Source: JACCZX01 sp963807155 (GTDB lineage Bacteria; Pseudomonadota; Gammaproteobacteria; Burkholderiales; Burkholderiaceae_F). Taken from it: 64,000 nucleotides of DNA. The notes beneath the pieces are model-generated. The model was not told the DNA's origin, did not search any database, and was given only the letters and a program-made list of their open reading frames with translations. The translations under genes were made by a program, and so were the position numbers. Positions 18,366 through 28,362 of this stretch are shown in pieces. Each line of letters begins with the position of its first letter. Positions within the stretch are counted from its first letter, which is position 1. The stretch spans positions 1 through 64,000 of the forward strand of contig CAWEAZ010000035.1 in NCBI GenBank assembly GCA_963807155.1, in the 5' to 3' direction.

Positions 18366-21300
18366 TCAGTTAGGAAGATGGTTCAGGCGTCCATGCAACG
18401 ATTGCAGGTCGTACACCTTGAGTCGGTCAAACTGCTGCAGCCCCTCGATCGCTGCGCGACCGCCTGCCATTGTCGTGTAGTAAGTGACGCGCTGTGCGAG
18501 GGCGGTGGTGCGGATCGAGCGTGAGTCGGTAATTTGGCTGCGCACTTCACTCACTGTAGTGATGACGAGGTCGATATCGCCGTTCTTGAGCAAATCGACG
18601 ACATGTGGCCGCCCGTCTTTTACTTTATTGACCATGGCGACCGGAATGCCGGCCCCCTCGATCGCCTGCGCGGTGCCGCGCGTTGCCACCAATTGATAGC
18701 CCTTGTCATGCAGCAGCCGGGCCACGGCAACCGCCTTGGGCTTGTCTTGATCCATCACGCTGAGGAACACCGTGCCGGATTCCGGCAGCGTCGACCCTGC
18801 ACCCAACTGCGACTTGAACAACGCTTCACCGAACGTTTCGCCAACGCCCATTACTTCGCCGGTTGAACGCATCTCGGGTCCGAGCAGCGGATCGACACCC
18901 GGAAACTTGGCGAACGGAAAAACCGCTTCCTTGATCGAGTAATACGGCGGCACGACTTCGCGCGTCTCGCCCTGTTGCTCGAGGGTGATGCCGACCATCA
19001 CCAGCGCGGCAATCTTGGCCAGTTGCTTACCGGTGGCCTTCGATACAAAAGGGACTGTGCGCGACGCGCGCGGATTGACTTCAAGCACGTAGACCGTCGT
19101 TTCACCGTGGTGCGTCTGAATCGCGAACTGAACGTTCATTAGACCGATGACATTCAAAGCTCGCGCCATCTGCTCGGTTTGTCGCTTTAGTTCCTCGATC
19201 GTCGCCGGTGACAGCGAATACGGTGGCAGCGAACAGGCCGAGTCGCCCGAGTGCACTCCCGCCTGCTCGATATGTTCCATCACGCCACCGATCAAAACGC
19301 GCTCGCCATCCGCGATGCAATCGACGTCGACTTCGATCGCGTCATCAAGAAAGCGATCGAGCAGCACCGGAGAATCGTTGCTGACCTTGACCGCTTCGCG
19401 CATGTAGCGCTCGAGATCGCGCCCGTCGTGCACGATTTCCATCGCGCGACCGCCGAGGACGTAGCTCGGTCGCACGACCAGGGGGTAGCCGATTTCGGTG
19501 GCCAGCTGCAGCGCCTCTTCTTCGGTGCGTGCAGTGCGATTGGGCGGCTGCTTCAATCCGAGTTGCTGAAGCAGCTTCTGAAAGCGCTCGCGATCTTCAG
19601 CGATGTCGATCGAATCGGGTGAGGTGCCGATGATTGGCACCCCGTTGGCTTCGAGATCACGCGCGAGCTTCAGCGGCGTTTGCCCGCCATACTGAACGAT
19701 CACGCCCAGCGGCTTTTCTTTGTGGACGATCTCAAGCACGTCTTCCAGCGTCAATGGCTCGAAGTAGAGTCGATCCGATGTGTCGTAGTCGGTCGACACG
19801 GTTTCCGGATTGCAGTTGACCATGATCGTTTCGAACCCATGGTCACGCAGCGCAAACGCTGCGTGTACGCAGCAATAGTCGAACTCGATTCCCTGCCCGA
19901 TCCGGTTGGGGCCGCCACCCAGCACGATCACTTTCTTGCGATCGGTCGGCTCGGCTTCGCATTCATCCTCGTAAGTCGAATACATGTAAGCGGTGGTTGT
20001 CGCGAACTCAGCCGCGCAGGTGTCGACTCGCTTGTAAACCGGCCGTACGCCGTGCTGCAGGCGAACAGCTCGCACGTCGGAAGCAGAAGTAGCAAGCAGC
20101 GTTGCCAGACGACGGTCGGAAAACCCTTTGCGCTTTAGGTACCGCAGTTCATCCGGCGTCAAGTCGGCTAACGCTCGACCCCTCACTCGCCCTTCGATCT
20201 GCACCAGCTCTTCGATCTGTGCAAGAAACCACGGATCAATCGCGGTTTCTTCAAACACTTCGTCGAGTGTCATGCCGATTCGAAACGCGTCGGCGACAAA
20301 CCAGATCCGATCCGGCCCAGGCTCGCCGATTTCTTCGACGATCTCGTCGCGATCGGTTGAGTGCTCATCGAGTCCGTCCGATCCGACCTCGAGACCACGC
20401 AGCGCCTTTTGAAACGACTCCTGGAACGTGCGGCCGATCGCCATTACTTCGCCGACGGATTTCATCTGTGTCGTCAGGTGATTGTCGGCCTGTGGGAATT
20501 TTTCGAATGCAAAGCGTGGCACTTTGGTGACGACGTAGTCGATCGTCGGCTCGAACGATGCCGGGGTTGCGCCGCCGGTGATCTCGTTGCGCAGCTCATC
20601 GAGCGTATGGCCGACTGCCAACTTGGCTGCAACTTTCGCAATCGGGAATCCGGTTGCCTTCGATGCCAGCGCCGACGAGCGCGATACACGCGGATTCATC
20701 TCGATCACGATCATCCGGCCGTCTTTCGGATTGATCGCGAATTGCACGTTCGACCCGCCGGTGTCGACGCCGATCTCGCGCAGGATTGCAATCGATGCAT
20801 CGCGCATCAACTGATATTCCTTGTCGGTGAGCGTCTGCGCCGGCGCGACGGTGATTGAATCGCCCGTATGCACGCCCATCGGATCCAAATTCTCGATCGA
20901 GCACACGATGATGCAGTTGTCGGCCTTGTCGCGCACGACTTCCATCTCGAACTCTTTCCAGCCGATCAGCGATTCTTCGATCAACAACTCGTGCGTAGGT
21001 GATAAATCGAGGCCGCGTTGGCAGATCGCGACGAACTCCTCCATGTTGTATGCGATACCGCCGCCGGTTCCACCGAGGGTGAAGCTGGGCCGCACCACGG
21101 CCGGAAAGCCGAGGGTTTCTTGCACGGAAAGCGCCTCGGCCACTGATTTGGCGATACTTGATCGCGCCGACGAAAGCCCGATGCGCGTCATCGCCTCCTT
21201 GAACTTCAGCCTGTCCTCGGCCTTTGCAATGGCGTCCGGCGAGGCGCCGATCAGTTCGACGCCGTACTTGTTCAAAACGCCGTTGTTGTACAAATCCATC

Positions 21301-21596
21301 GCGCAGTTAAGCGCGGTCTGGCCGCCCATCGTCGGCAAAATGGCATCCGGCCTTTCTTTCGCGATGATGCGCTCGACAACCTGCCACGTAATCGGCTCGA
21401 TGTACGTGACGTCGGCCGTTTCCGGGTCCGTCATGATGGTCGCCGGATTGCTGTTGACGAGAATGACCTTGTAACCCTCGTCCTTCAGTGCCTTGCACGC
21501 CTGTGCACCGGAATAATCGAACTCACACGCCTGGCCGATAACGATAGGACCAGCGCCGATGATCAGAATACTTTTTAGATCGTCGCGCTTCGGCAT
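18366..21596 (-). CDS. carB: Carbamoyl-phosphate synthase large subunit CarB
   Basis: 1076 residues, full length and uninterrupted. Makes carbamoyl phosphate from bicarbonate, ATP and CarA-supplied ammonia for pyrimidines and arginine. Two homologous ATP-grasp halves are evident: the first starts KSILIIGAGPIVIGQACEFDYSGAQACKAL, the second KVIVLGGGPNRIGQGIEFDYCCVHA. The C-terminal allosteric MGS-like domain includes VATRGTAQAIEGAGI and TVSEVRSQITDSRSIRTTAL. The start overlaps the gmhA stop by one base (TAATG). Confidence 0.98.
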   Translation of the reverse strand: MPKRDDLKSILIIGAGPIVIGQACEFDYSGAQACKALKDEGYKVILVNSNPATIMTDPETADVTYIEPITWQVVERIIAKERPDAILPTMGGQTALNCAMDLYNNGVLNKYGVELIGASPDAIAKAEDRLKFKEAMTRIGLSSARSSIAKSVAEALSVQETLGFPAVVRPSFTLGGTGGGIAYNMEEFVAICQRGLDLSPTHELLIEESLIGWKEFEMEVVRDKADNCIIVCSIENLDPMGVHTGDSITVAPAQTLTDKEYQLMRDASIAILREIGVDTGGSNVQFAINPKDGRMIVIEMNPRVSRSSALASKATGFPIAKVAAKLAVGHTLDELRNEITGGATPASFEPTIDYVVTKVPRFAFEKFPQADNHLTTQMKSVGEVMAIGRTFQESFQKALRGLEVGSDGLDEHSTDRDEIVEEIGEPGPDRIWFVADAFRIGMTLDEVFEETAIDPWFLAQIEELVQIEGRVRGRALADLTPDELRYLKRKGFSDRRLATLLATSASDVRAVRLQHGVRPVYKRVDTCAAEFATTTAYMYSTYEDECEAEPTDRKKVIVLGGGPNRIGQGIEFDYCCVHAAFALRDHGFETIMVNCNPETVSTDYDTSDRLYFEPLTLEDVLEIVHKEKPLGVIVQYGGQTPLKLARDLEANGVPIIGTSPDSIDIAEDRERFQKLLQQLGLKQPPNRTARTEEEALQLATEIGYPLVVRPSYVLGGRAMEIVHDGRDLERYMREAVKVSNDSPVLLDRFLDDAIEVDVDCIADGERVLIGGVMEHIEQAGVHSGDSACSLPPYSLSPATIEELKRQTEQMARALNVIGLMNVQFAIQTHHGETTVYVLEVNPRASRTVPFVSKATGKQLAKIAALVMVGITLEQQGETREVVPPYYSIKEAVFPFAKFPGVDPLLGPEMRSTGEVMGVGETFGEALFKSQLGAGSTLPESGTVFLSVMDQDKPKAVAVARLLHDKGYQLVATRGTAQAIEGAGIPVAMVNKVKDGRPHVVDLLKNGDIDLVITTVSEVRSQITDSRSIRTTALAQRVTYYTTMAGGRAAIEGLQQFDRLKVYDLQSLHGRLNHLPN

Positions 21597-22186
21597 TACG
21601 CGTAGTTCTGCGGCGCGAGCTTGCGCTCGACCAGCTCAATCAGAATGTGAATGACCTTGATGTGTAGCTCCTGCACGCGGTCCGCATACTTGCCGGCAGC
21701 GGTAACGATTGCAATATCCGCCGACTCGGCGAGCTGCGCGTCCTGCCGGCCCGTCAAGCCGATCACTTTCATTCCGCGTTGACGCGCGGCGCGGACCGCG
21801 GCGAGCACATTCTTGCTGGTACCACTGGTCGAAATCGCGAGCAACACATCGCCCGCACGTCCGTGCGCTTCGATGAAACGAGCGAAAACCTGCTCATATC
21901 CGTAGTCGTTACCGACGCACGACAAGTGGCTCGCGTCGCTAATCGCCAGCGCTGCATAGCCCGGCCGGTTATCGCGAAAACGGCCGGTTAGCTCCTCGGC
22001 GAAATGCATCGCGTCGCACATCGAGCCGCCATTGCCGCACGAGTAGGCGCGACCACCGGCGGCAAACGTGTCGGCCAATAGCAGCCCCGCAGCCGCAATA
22101 CGTTGCAGCGTCGCTTCGTCGCCGATCAGCGCCTGCAAAGCGCCGAGCGCTTCGTTCAATGTCGTCTTAACGGCGCCGACGGTCAT
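21596..22186 (-). CDS. gmhA: Sedoheptulose-7-phosphate isomerase GmhA
   Basis: 196 residues, intact; SIS-fold enzyme for the first step of ADP-heptose synthesis for the LPS inner core. Strongly like E. coli GmhA, with identical numbering of key residues: SCGNGGSMCDAMHFAEELTGRF (metal-binding His61, Glu65), AISTSGTSKNV (phosphate loop) and RVQELHIKVIHILIELVE (Gln172, His180). It is inserted between carA and carB and coupled to both by ATGA and TAATG overlaps. This is unusual, since carA and carB are normally adjacent and gmhA belongs to LPS loci. Confidence 0.93.
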   Translation of the reverse strand: MTVGAVKTTLNEALGALQALIGDEATLQRIAAAGLLLADTFAAGGRAYSCGNGGSMCDAMHFAEELTGRFRDNRPGYAALAISDASHLSCVGNDYGYEQVFARFIEAHGRAGDVLLAISTSGTSKNVLAAVRAARQRGMKVIGLTGRQDAQLAESADIAIVTAAGKYADRVQELHIKVIHILIELVERKLAPQNYA

Positions 22187-23397
22187 GCCGAAACGCTTTC
22201 AACCACGCTCAACTGCTGTCGGCGGGTCGTCATCAACTCGATGAAACGATCGAACAAGTCGCCAATGTCATGCGGCCCGGGGTTCGCTTCAGGGTGCCCT
22301 TGAAAGCAGAAAGCCGGCGCGTCAGTGAGCTCGAAGCCCTGCAGCGACCCGTCGAACAGCGACACGTGAGTGATACGCGCGTTTGCCGGCAACGTTTTTT
22401 CATCGACGGCAAACCCGTGGTTCTGACTCGTGATGTAGACCTTGCGCGTCGCGACGTCGACCACCGGATGATTTGCGCCGTGATGTCCAAACTTCATCTT
22501 CAGCGTGCGAGCGCCGACTGCCAGCCCGAGTATCTGATGCCCGAGGCAGATTCCGAATGTCGGAATCTTGCGCGCGATGAACTCACGCGTCGCTTCGACC
22601 GCGTAGACGCACGGCTCCGGATCGCCGGGGCCGTTGGCGAGAAATACACCGTCGGGTTGCAGCTCGACCACATCACTCGCACTTGTTTGGGCGGGAACGA
22701 TCGAGATGTGACAACCGCGATCGGCCATTAAACGCAAAATATTCTGTTTGACCCCGTAGTCGTAAGCGACGACATGGAAGCGATCCGTGTCGCGCGCTAC
22801 GAAACCCGGCGTACCGTCAGCGCGCATCAGCTGCCAGCTGCCCTCGTCCCACTGGTACGGACGCTTGACGCTGACCACTTTGGCCAAGTCCTGGCCCGCC
22901 ATGCCCGGATACGAGCGAGCGCGCTGCACCGCACGCTCGACAGCCTTCTCCGGCAAGGCGCCGGTCGCGTCGGCGGCGACAATGCAGCCCGCCTGGGCGC
23001 CGCCTTCACGCAGGCGCCGTGTCAGCTTGCGCGTATCGATATCTGCGATACCAACAACGCCCTGCTGCTTCAAATAGCTCGCCAGGTCGCCCCGCGCGCG
23101 GAAATTCGACGCCCGTAGCGGCAGATCACGAATGACCAATCCGGCGGCCTGCACTCGAACGGACTCGACGTCTTCGTCATTCACCCCGGTGTTGCCAATA
23201 TGCGGGTAGGTAAGAGTAACGATCTGCCCGGCGTACGACGGATCGGTCAATATCTCCTGATAGCCGGTCATGGCCGTATTGAAAACGACCTCGCCCAGCG
23301 TCTCGCCAGCGGCACCGATCGATCGGCCGCGAAAGATCGTTCCGTCAGCCAGCACTAGCGCCGCGACAGGACGCGAATCAACTACCACGGGGGGCAA
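22183..23397 (-). CDS. carA: Carbamoyl-phosphate synthase small subunit CarA
   Basis: 404 residues, intact. The N-terminal CarA domain has LADGTIFRGRSIGA, GEVVFNTAMTGYQEILTDPSYAGQIVTLTYPHIGNTG. The class I glutamine amidotransferase domain has ANGPGDP, the nucleophile FGICLGHQILGLA (Cys about 284) and FCFQGHPEANPGPHD. It releases ammonia from glutamine and passes it to CarB. First gene of the carA-gmhA-carB-greA unit; ends with an ATGA overlap with gmhA. The 148 bases upstream, shared with a divergent rhomboid gene, should contain the promoter, but I see no clear pyrimidine or arginine attenuator. Confidence 0.97.
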   Translation of the reverse strand: MPPVVVDSRPVAALVLADGTIFRGRSIGAAGETLGEVVFNTAMTGYQEILTDPSYAGQIVTLTYPHIGNTGVNDEDVESVRVQAAGLVIRDLPLRASNFRARGDLASYLKQQGVVGIADIDTRKLTRRLREGGAQAGCIVAADATGALPEKAVERAVQRARSYPGMAGQDLAKVVSVKRPYQWDEGSWQLMRADGTPGFVARDTDRFHVVAYDYGVKQNILRLMADRGCHISIVPAQTSASDVVELQPDGVFLANGPGDPEPCVYAVEATREFIARKIPTFGICLGHQILGLAVGARTLKMKFGHHGANHPVVDVATRKVYITSQNHGFAVDEKTLPANARITHVSLFDGSLQGFELTDAPAFCFQGHPEANPGPHDIGDLFDRFIELMTTRRQQLSVVESVSA

Positions 23398-23544
23398 AAC
23401 GGCTCCTCATTCCCGATAACCGCTGCATTTGCCGCGACGCCCGGGGTGTATTTACCAAACCAGCGCGAATCGGCCGCGGATAAACTGCCGGATTGTATCT
23501 TCACGTGCCGCCCGAAGCGGCTCGCGGTCCACGCTGACGGAGAC

Positions 23545-25166
23545 ATGCTGCTGATTCCCTATCAGACGCGCTTTACGCCCAAATCGCTGCCTCTGATCAC
23601 GCTGGCGTTGATCCTTGTCAACGCGCTCGTCTACTTCGTCTTCCAGTCAGGCGACCGGCAGGCTTACGCGCGGGCCGCCGAGTATTACTTTTCGTCGCAG
23701 CTATCGCAGATCGAACTGCCCAGATACGCGACTTATCTGGAGCGTCGGACAGATCGCGGCGCTCTGCAAGTGTTGCGCATGATTCGCGCAGGCGCGCGCC
23801 CGGAACAATCAGTGCGGCTCATGTTGGCGATGGAAAACGATCGTGAGTTCATGCGCGATTTGCGCGAAGGCGCCGTGGTGCCGTCATCCGATCCGGTTTA
23901 TGCAATATGGCGTGATCAGCGGGCGCAGTTCGATTCACTGATCGGGCGCGTTTTCACCGAAAGGTTTGCGCTGGAGCCCGATACCGGCGGCCCCGCTTGG
24001 GGAGCGCTTCGGTTATTGACCTACCAGTTCCTGCACGGCGATGCGGTTCATTGGCTCGGCAACATGATCGTGCTGCTGCTGGCCGGGCCGTTCGCCGAAG
24101 CTGCGCTTGGGCCGGCTTTCGGTTTCTGATCGCGTTTATCGCCAGCGGCGTATTCGCCGGGGCGGTGCACATGCTGTTCAGCAGATCAGCCGCTGGTCGG
24201 TGCGTCAGGATCGATCTCGGGAGCAATGGCGATGGTCGCCGTCTTGTACGGCACACGAAAAGTCCCGGTGTTTTACTGGTTGTTCGTCTATTTCAATACC
24301 GCTCGCATTCCGGCGCTGCTGTTGCTGCCGGTCTGGCTGCTGATCGAAGCGGTGCAGTGGGTCGCGTCGCCGGAAGCGCGGGTGTCCTACGCCGCGCATA
24401 TCGGCGGTTTTCTTGCTGGAGCCGTGTTGGCGTGGCTGCTGCGCCCGAGCGACAACAAGAAAGTCGATCGCATTTTGGACGAGCAGTTCGCCGATGAGCG
24501 CCGCGGCGACAGAAAATCGACCCTATTGCAGGAAGCGCAGGCCGCAGCGGCCCGGCTCGATACGCGCAAAGCAGCGCGTGCTTACAGCGAGTTGCTGCAG
24601 GATGATCCGACCAACGTGCACCACGCGACCGCGTACTTCAACATGGCACTGCTGGGGCGCAATCGAGAGACACTGCTCGATGCGACGTTGCGCGTGCTGT
24701 GGATTCGAGCGCGCGGCGCACGCTCGGAATTGCGCCCCGTGTATTTGCAAATGAGCCAGCCGCACGTGCTGGCCGCGCTACCTGTCGATGAGCAACTGCG
24801 GCTCGCGAGGCGGCTTGTGGCAACGCGCGAAGACGCGGCGGCCCTGCGCGTGCTCGACGGTCTGTTGGCCAGTGACACGCTGAAGAATCTCTACAGCCGC
24901 CAGATTGCTGATTGCCTGCTTGGCCTGTTCACGACGTACTCGCGCCATGGATTGCGGCAGCCGGCAGAAGACGTCAAACGGCGGCTATCGACGCACTTCC
25001 CGTCACCGGCCACCTTGGGTGGCTTGCCGCCAACGCAGCAGCCGCCGATGACGATCCGTGGGGCTACCGGCGGCACCCCGTTCGCGTGGCGCTTTGTCGG
25101 GGCCGCCGTCCGATCATGGAGCTCGACCTCGACACCCAGTTGCGGACGCGCTGGGGTCCCGAGTAA
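23545..25166 (+). CDS. Rhomboid-family intramembrane serine protease with TPR-like C-terminus (frame breaks)
   Basis: Starts MLLIPYQTRFTPKSLPLITLAL with the first membrane helix near residues 15-34. A soluble helical insert of about 120 residues follows, then the rhomboid core GALRLLTYQFLHGDAVHWLGNMIVLLL (His...Asn), FLIAFIASGVFAGAVHML, the catalytic Ser motif GASGSISGAMAMV and the catalytic His of YAAHIGGFLAGAVLAWLL. After the core comes a soluble Ala/Leu-rich helical repeat region (EAQAAAARLDTRKAARAYSELLQDDP...). Breaks lie near 24120, 24180 and 25020; the corrected end is DTQLRTRWGPE at 25166. Substrates unknown. Convergent and contiguous with the next gene. Confidence 0.85.
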
Positions 25167-26552
25167 CTACGCGGCGCGCTCCAGCACCTGCAGATAGCGC
25201 CCGGCCTCGGCAGCGATCGCATCCGACGGATAGCGCTTAAGCAGGTGCTGCAAGATGCGGCGGGCCTCCTCTGGCTTGCCTCCCCACTCGGCCATTAGTT
25301 GCGCGCCGATGAGATAGACCTTCGGAATATCCGCGTGCACTGCATTCTTCTTATCAAACCCCTTGATCAGCTGACCGGCTAGCTGAGGTTTGCCTAGGCG
25401 AACTGCCGCCTGCGCCAGCGGAGCGATAAGGTCGACGTCGCGCGGCATCCAATCGGCTCGCCGCGTCTTTGCATCTTCAACCAGCTCGATCGCTTCGCGC
25501 CAGTTTTCGGATTTGACCAGCAACTTGAGATACGAGTCAGTATGGTGCTCGATCCTCGGTGTGCTGTTCTCGGCCACCAATAATCGATGCAGCCTCGCGT
25601 GCAGCGACAGGTCGTTTGGCCGTTCGCTCAAGTCATGCGACAACAAGTCGATCGCTTCCTTGATATCGCCCGCTGCCACCAACTGCCCAATCAGCGCGTC
25701 CCGGGTGCGCGCCTTGACGTCGATCGTGCGTAATGTGGCAACGCTGCGCATCGCCCGCTCGCCAGGGCCCATCACAGAGATATCGAGGGCATCGGCAAAC
25801 TGATACATCGCGTACCCGATAAGGCCACAGATCATGTAGGTGAAGTACCAGAACGCGAATGACAGCAGCAGCAGCTGGACGACCGTGCCGAAGCCGAATC
25901 CCGCCTTCAGACTGGCTGGGCTGAGCCCACCGCCCGCAGCCAATGCCGATAACCCATAACTACGGCACAACTCTGCCACGAAGATGAACGCCACCAGCGC
26001 GGCGTAGGGTTTTCCGATCCGCTGGATCAGCGAAATCATCTCCGACGGATTCAGCGCACCGCGCAGCGTGCCCGTGATCACAAGACGCATCGTCGCAGCA
26101 GGGCTGATCGCGACGAAGAAGACCAACCAGGCAACAATTCCGATGAATTCGTTGCCGCCGCTAATCACTTGTAGCAAGGTGACCAGCACACCAAGAACCA
26201 GATTCATCGCCGCGTACTTGTATGGCAGGTACTCGCTGACCAGATCGTCATTGGTCAGCGGGTAATCGGACGGGCGCAGAAACCCCTTGGACGAGCGCTC
26301 GATGATCTTGAATCCGTAACGAACTCCGGTGACCAGGATCGCCAATAGCGCGATGACCAGCAGTAACACGCCGAATCCGCCGAAGAGCAAGAGCGCAAAG
26401 GAGACTACGAAGGCGACCGAAAGGCCGGCGATACGACTGAGGACCGTCTTGTCGAGCGGTAACAGGAAAAACCGGTTGACACGGTTGCGCTGCCAGAACG
26501 GCTCGATAGGGCCGGTGCTCGCGTAAGCGTAGGCGTCTGACATGTCTGACAT
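25167..26552 (-). CDS. Multi-pass membrane protein with TPR-like C-terminal domain, unknown function
   Basis: 461 residues, intact; family not recognised. The N-terminal 250 residues hold about six hydrophobic segments (AGLSVAFVVSFALLLFGGFG, LVFFVAISPAATM, VQLLLLSFAFWYFTYMICGLIG among them). The C-terminal 200 residues form a soluble helical-repeat region (ALIGQLVAAGDIKEAIDLLSHDLSERPNDLSLHARLHRLL, then ILQHLLKRYPSDAIAAEAGRYL) resembling TPR units. Its stop directly abuts the stop of the rhomboid gene, which also ends in helical repeats. A scaffold at the inner membrane is an inference from architecture only. Confidence 0.7.
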   Translation of the reverse strand: MSDMSDAYAYASTGPIEPFWQRNRVNRFFLLPLDKTVLSRIAGLSVAFVVSFALLLFGGFGVLLLVIALLAILVTGVRYGFKIIERSSKGFLRPSDYPLTNDDLVSEYLPYKYAAMNLVLGVLVTLLQVISGGNEFIGIVAWLVFFVAISPAATMRLVITGTLRGALNPSEMISLIQRIGKPYAALVAFIFVAELCRSYGLSALAAGGGLSPASLKAGFGFGTVVQLLLLSFAFWYFTYMICGLIGYAMYQFADALDISVMGPGERAMRSVATLRTIDVKARTRDALIGQLVAAGDIKEAIDLLSHDLSERPNDLSLHARLHRLLVAENSTPRIEHHTDSYLKLLVKSENWREAIELVEDAKTRRADWMPRDVDLIAPLAQAAVRLGKPQLAGQLIKGFDKKNAVHADIPKVYLIGAQLMAEWGGKPEEARRILQHLLKRYPSDAIAAEAGRYLQVLERAA

Positions 26553-26640
26553 CGCGCCGGCAGACTACGATTGCGGCTCTGGTGTGTAAAGCGTCGAATT
26601 ACCCCTAATTTGGCACTAAATCCATGGCTTTTCCGTTTTG

Positions 26641-27471
26641 CTAGAGCTTTTCCGTTTCGCCGGCGCGGGGTTGCCACTTCATCAGGTGCGTTTCAACCCT
26701 GCCGACGGCCCAGTCGAGCACCAGTGCGAATGCAGTCAGCACCAAAATGCCGGCCATCACGGTATTGATGTCGAACGAGCCCTCGGCCTGCAGGATCAGG
26801 TAGCCGACCCCGCGCGAAGAGCCCAGATACTCACCCACAACCGCGCCAACGAACGCCAGGCCAACGGAAGTATGCAGCGACGAAAAGACCCAGCTCGTCG
26901 CGCTCGGCAGATAAACGTGGCGCAGCAGCTGGTTGCGCGATGCGCCCAGCATGCGCGCACTGGCGAGCACTGTCGGGCTGACTTCCTTCACGCCCTGATA
27001 GACGTTGAAAAACACGATGAAAAATACGAGCGTGAAGCCGAGCGCGACCTTGGACGCGATGCCCAGCCCGAACCACACCGCAAAAATCGGCGCCAGGATG
27101 ACCCGCGGCATCGAATTCAGCGCCTTGATGTACGGATCAAAAATAGCGCCTGCTACCGGCGACAGCGCCAGCCACATGCCGACGATCAAGCCGCCGATGG
27201 TTCCCGCCGCGAATGCGAGTACGGTTTCGAGCAACGTCACCCACAGATGCGCGTAAATGTCGTGGTCGGTAATGAACCAGCTCCAGATGCGCGCGAAAAT
27301 CTTGATCGGTTCGCCGAAGAAAAACGCCGCCTGCCGATCGTTTTCGAACATGATCGGAGGAATCAGCCCGGGCGTGGTCATCGCGTACCAGAACACGAAC
27401 ACGGCGACCAGCACCATGGCCTGCCACAGTCGCAGCGTTTTCTGGCTCGGTCTGACCACGCTCCAGATCAC
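26641..27471 (-). CDS. NitT/TauT-family ABC transporter permease
   Basis: 276 residues with a probable GTG start (VIWSVVRPSQ). About six hydrophobic segments. The BPD-transport coupling loop is VSPTVLASARMLGASRNQLLRHVYLPSATSWV, in the SsuC/TauC/ThiX style, with SMPRVILAPIFAVWFGLGIASKV upstream. Forms the membrane pore of an importer with the ATPase at 27549 and the binding protein at 28363. The family takes up sulfonates, nitrate, thiamine precursors or aromatic acids; the sequence alone does not settle the substrate. Separated from the ATPase gene by a GC-rich stem-loop of about 40 bases. Confidence 0.9.
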   Translation of the reverse strand: MIWSVVRPSQKTLRLWQAMVLVAVFVFWYAMTTPGLIPPIMFENDRQAAFFFGEPIKIFARIWSWFITDHDIYAHLWVTLLETVLAFAAGTIGGLIVGMWLALSPVAGAIFDPYIKALNSMPRVILAPIFAVWFGLGIASKVALGFTLVFFIVFFNVYQGVKEVSPTVLASARMLGASRNQLLRHVYLPSATSWVFSSLHTSVGLAFVGAVVGEYLGSSRGVGYLILQAEGSFDINTVMAGILVLTAFALVLDWAVGRVETHLMKWQPRAGETEKL

Positions 27472-27495
27472 GGTGACGCCCCCGGTCGCTGCGCG

Positions 27496-27535
27496 CCCGC
27501 CCCCCGCGGGGGCACGCGCTGAGCTTGGGGCGGCC
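27496..27535. repeat. GC-rich REP-like stem-loop between ABC transporter genes
   Basis: An outer arm CCGCCCC pairs with GGGGCGG, and an inner palindrome CCCCGCGGGG lies between them, making a compound hairpin in the 77-base gap between the ATPase stop and the permease start. The flanks (GCTGCGCGC, GCGGCCCGGCG) resemble the intergenic palindromic elements scattered in Burkholderiales genomes. No T run follows it, so simple termination is unlikely. I cannot see a second copy in this window. Confidence 0.45.
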
Positions 27536-27548
27536 CGGCGCTCATCGC

Positions 27549-28362
27549 TCAGGCCACCAGCTTCTGCTGTGCGTAGCCTTTCAAGACCTCATCACGCAAC
27601 ACGTCCCAGATCGCCTTGTGCAAGTCGACGAAGCGCGGCGTCACGCGCACCTCGGCGACATCACGCGGGCGAGGCAGATCGATAACGAATTCGCCGATCG
27701 GGTGCGACGCCGGGCCGGCCGACAAGACGATCACTCGGTCGCTCATCGCAATCGCCTCATCCAGGTCGTGCGTGATGAAAAGCACCGCCTTCTTTTTATC
27801 AGCCCAGAGCTCCAGCACCTCGTTTTCCATCAGCTGTCGCGTTTGAATGTCGAGCGCTGAAAACGGCTCGTCCATCAAAATGATGTCGGGGTCGAGTACC
27901 AGCGTTTGTGCGAGTGACGTGCGCTTGCGCATGCCGCCCGACAGTTGATGCGGATAGCGGTCGCCGAAGCCTCCGAGCCCGACTCGCCTGAGCCACTCAT
28001 CGGATTGCGCGCCGGCGTCGGGCACACCGCGAAACTCGAGTCCCGCCATTACATTGGCGCGCGCGGTGCGCCACGGCATCAGCGCTTCGGTCTGGAACAT
28101 GTACCCCGCGCGGGTGTTGATGCCGGACAGCGGCTGACCGAACACGTGCACCTGGCCGGCACTCGGCTCCAGTAGCCCCGCAGCGACGTTCAACAGCGTG
28201 CTCTTGCCGCAGCCGGTAGGTCCCACCACGCTGACGAATTCACCAGGTGCCACCGTCAGCGTCACGCCCTCGACCGCGGTGTATCGCTGCGAGCGATTGT
28301 CGCGACTGACGAACGTGCATGTAACGCCTTGCAGCGTTAGCGCTGCTTGAGCCGCTCACCAC
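27549..28362 (-). CDS. NitT/TauT-family ABC transporter ATP-binding protein (5' end frame-broken)
   Basis: ATPase of the importer. Walker A VGPTGCGKSTLL, Q-loop YMFQTEALMPW, signature LSGGMRKRTSLAQ, Walker B IILMDEPFSALD and switch FITHDLDEAI are all present. The uninterrupted frame begins only at 28265, but the homologous N-terminus LTLQGVTCTFVSRDNRSQRY...VEGVTLTV is readable upstream in the same frame without a start codon. One missing base near 28352 would connect it to the GTG codons at 28357-28362, preceded by AAGGGG and placed directly at the stop of the binding-protein gene. The start is therefore inferred. Confidence 0.88.

Noticed and set aside
26620..26660. Short direct repeat GCTTTTCCGTTT beside the permease stop
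   Set aside because: Only two copies of about 12 bases with no flanking mobile gene; not enough for an attachment or insertion site.
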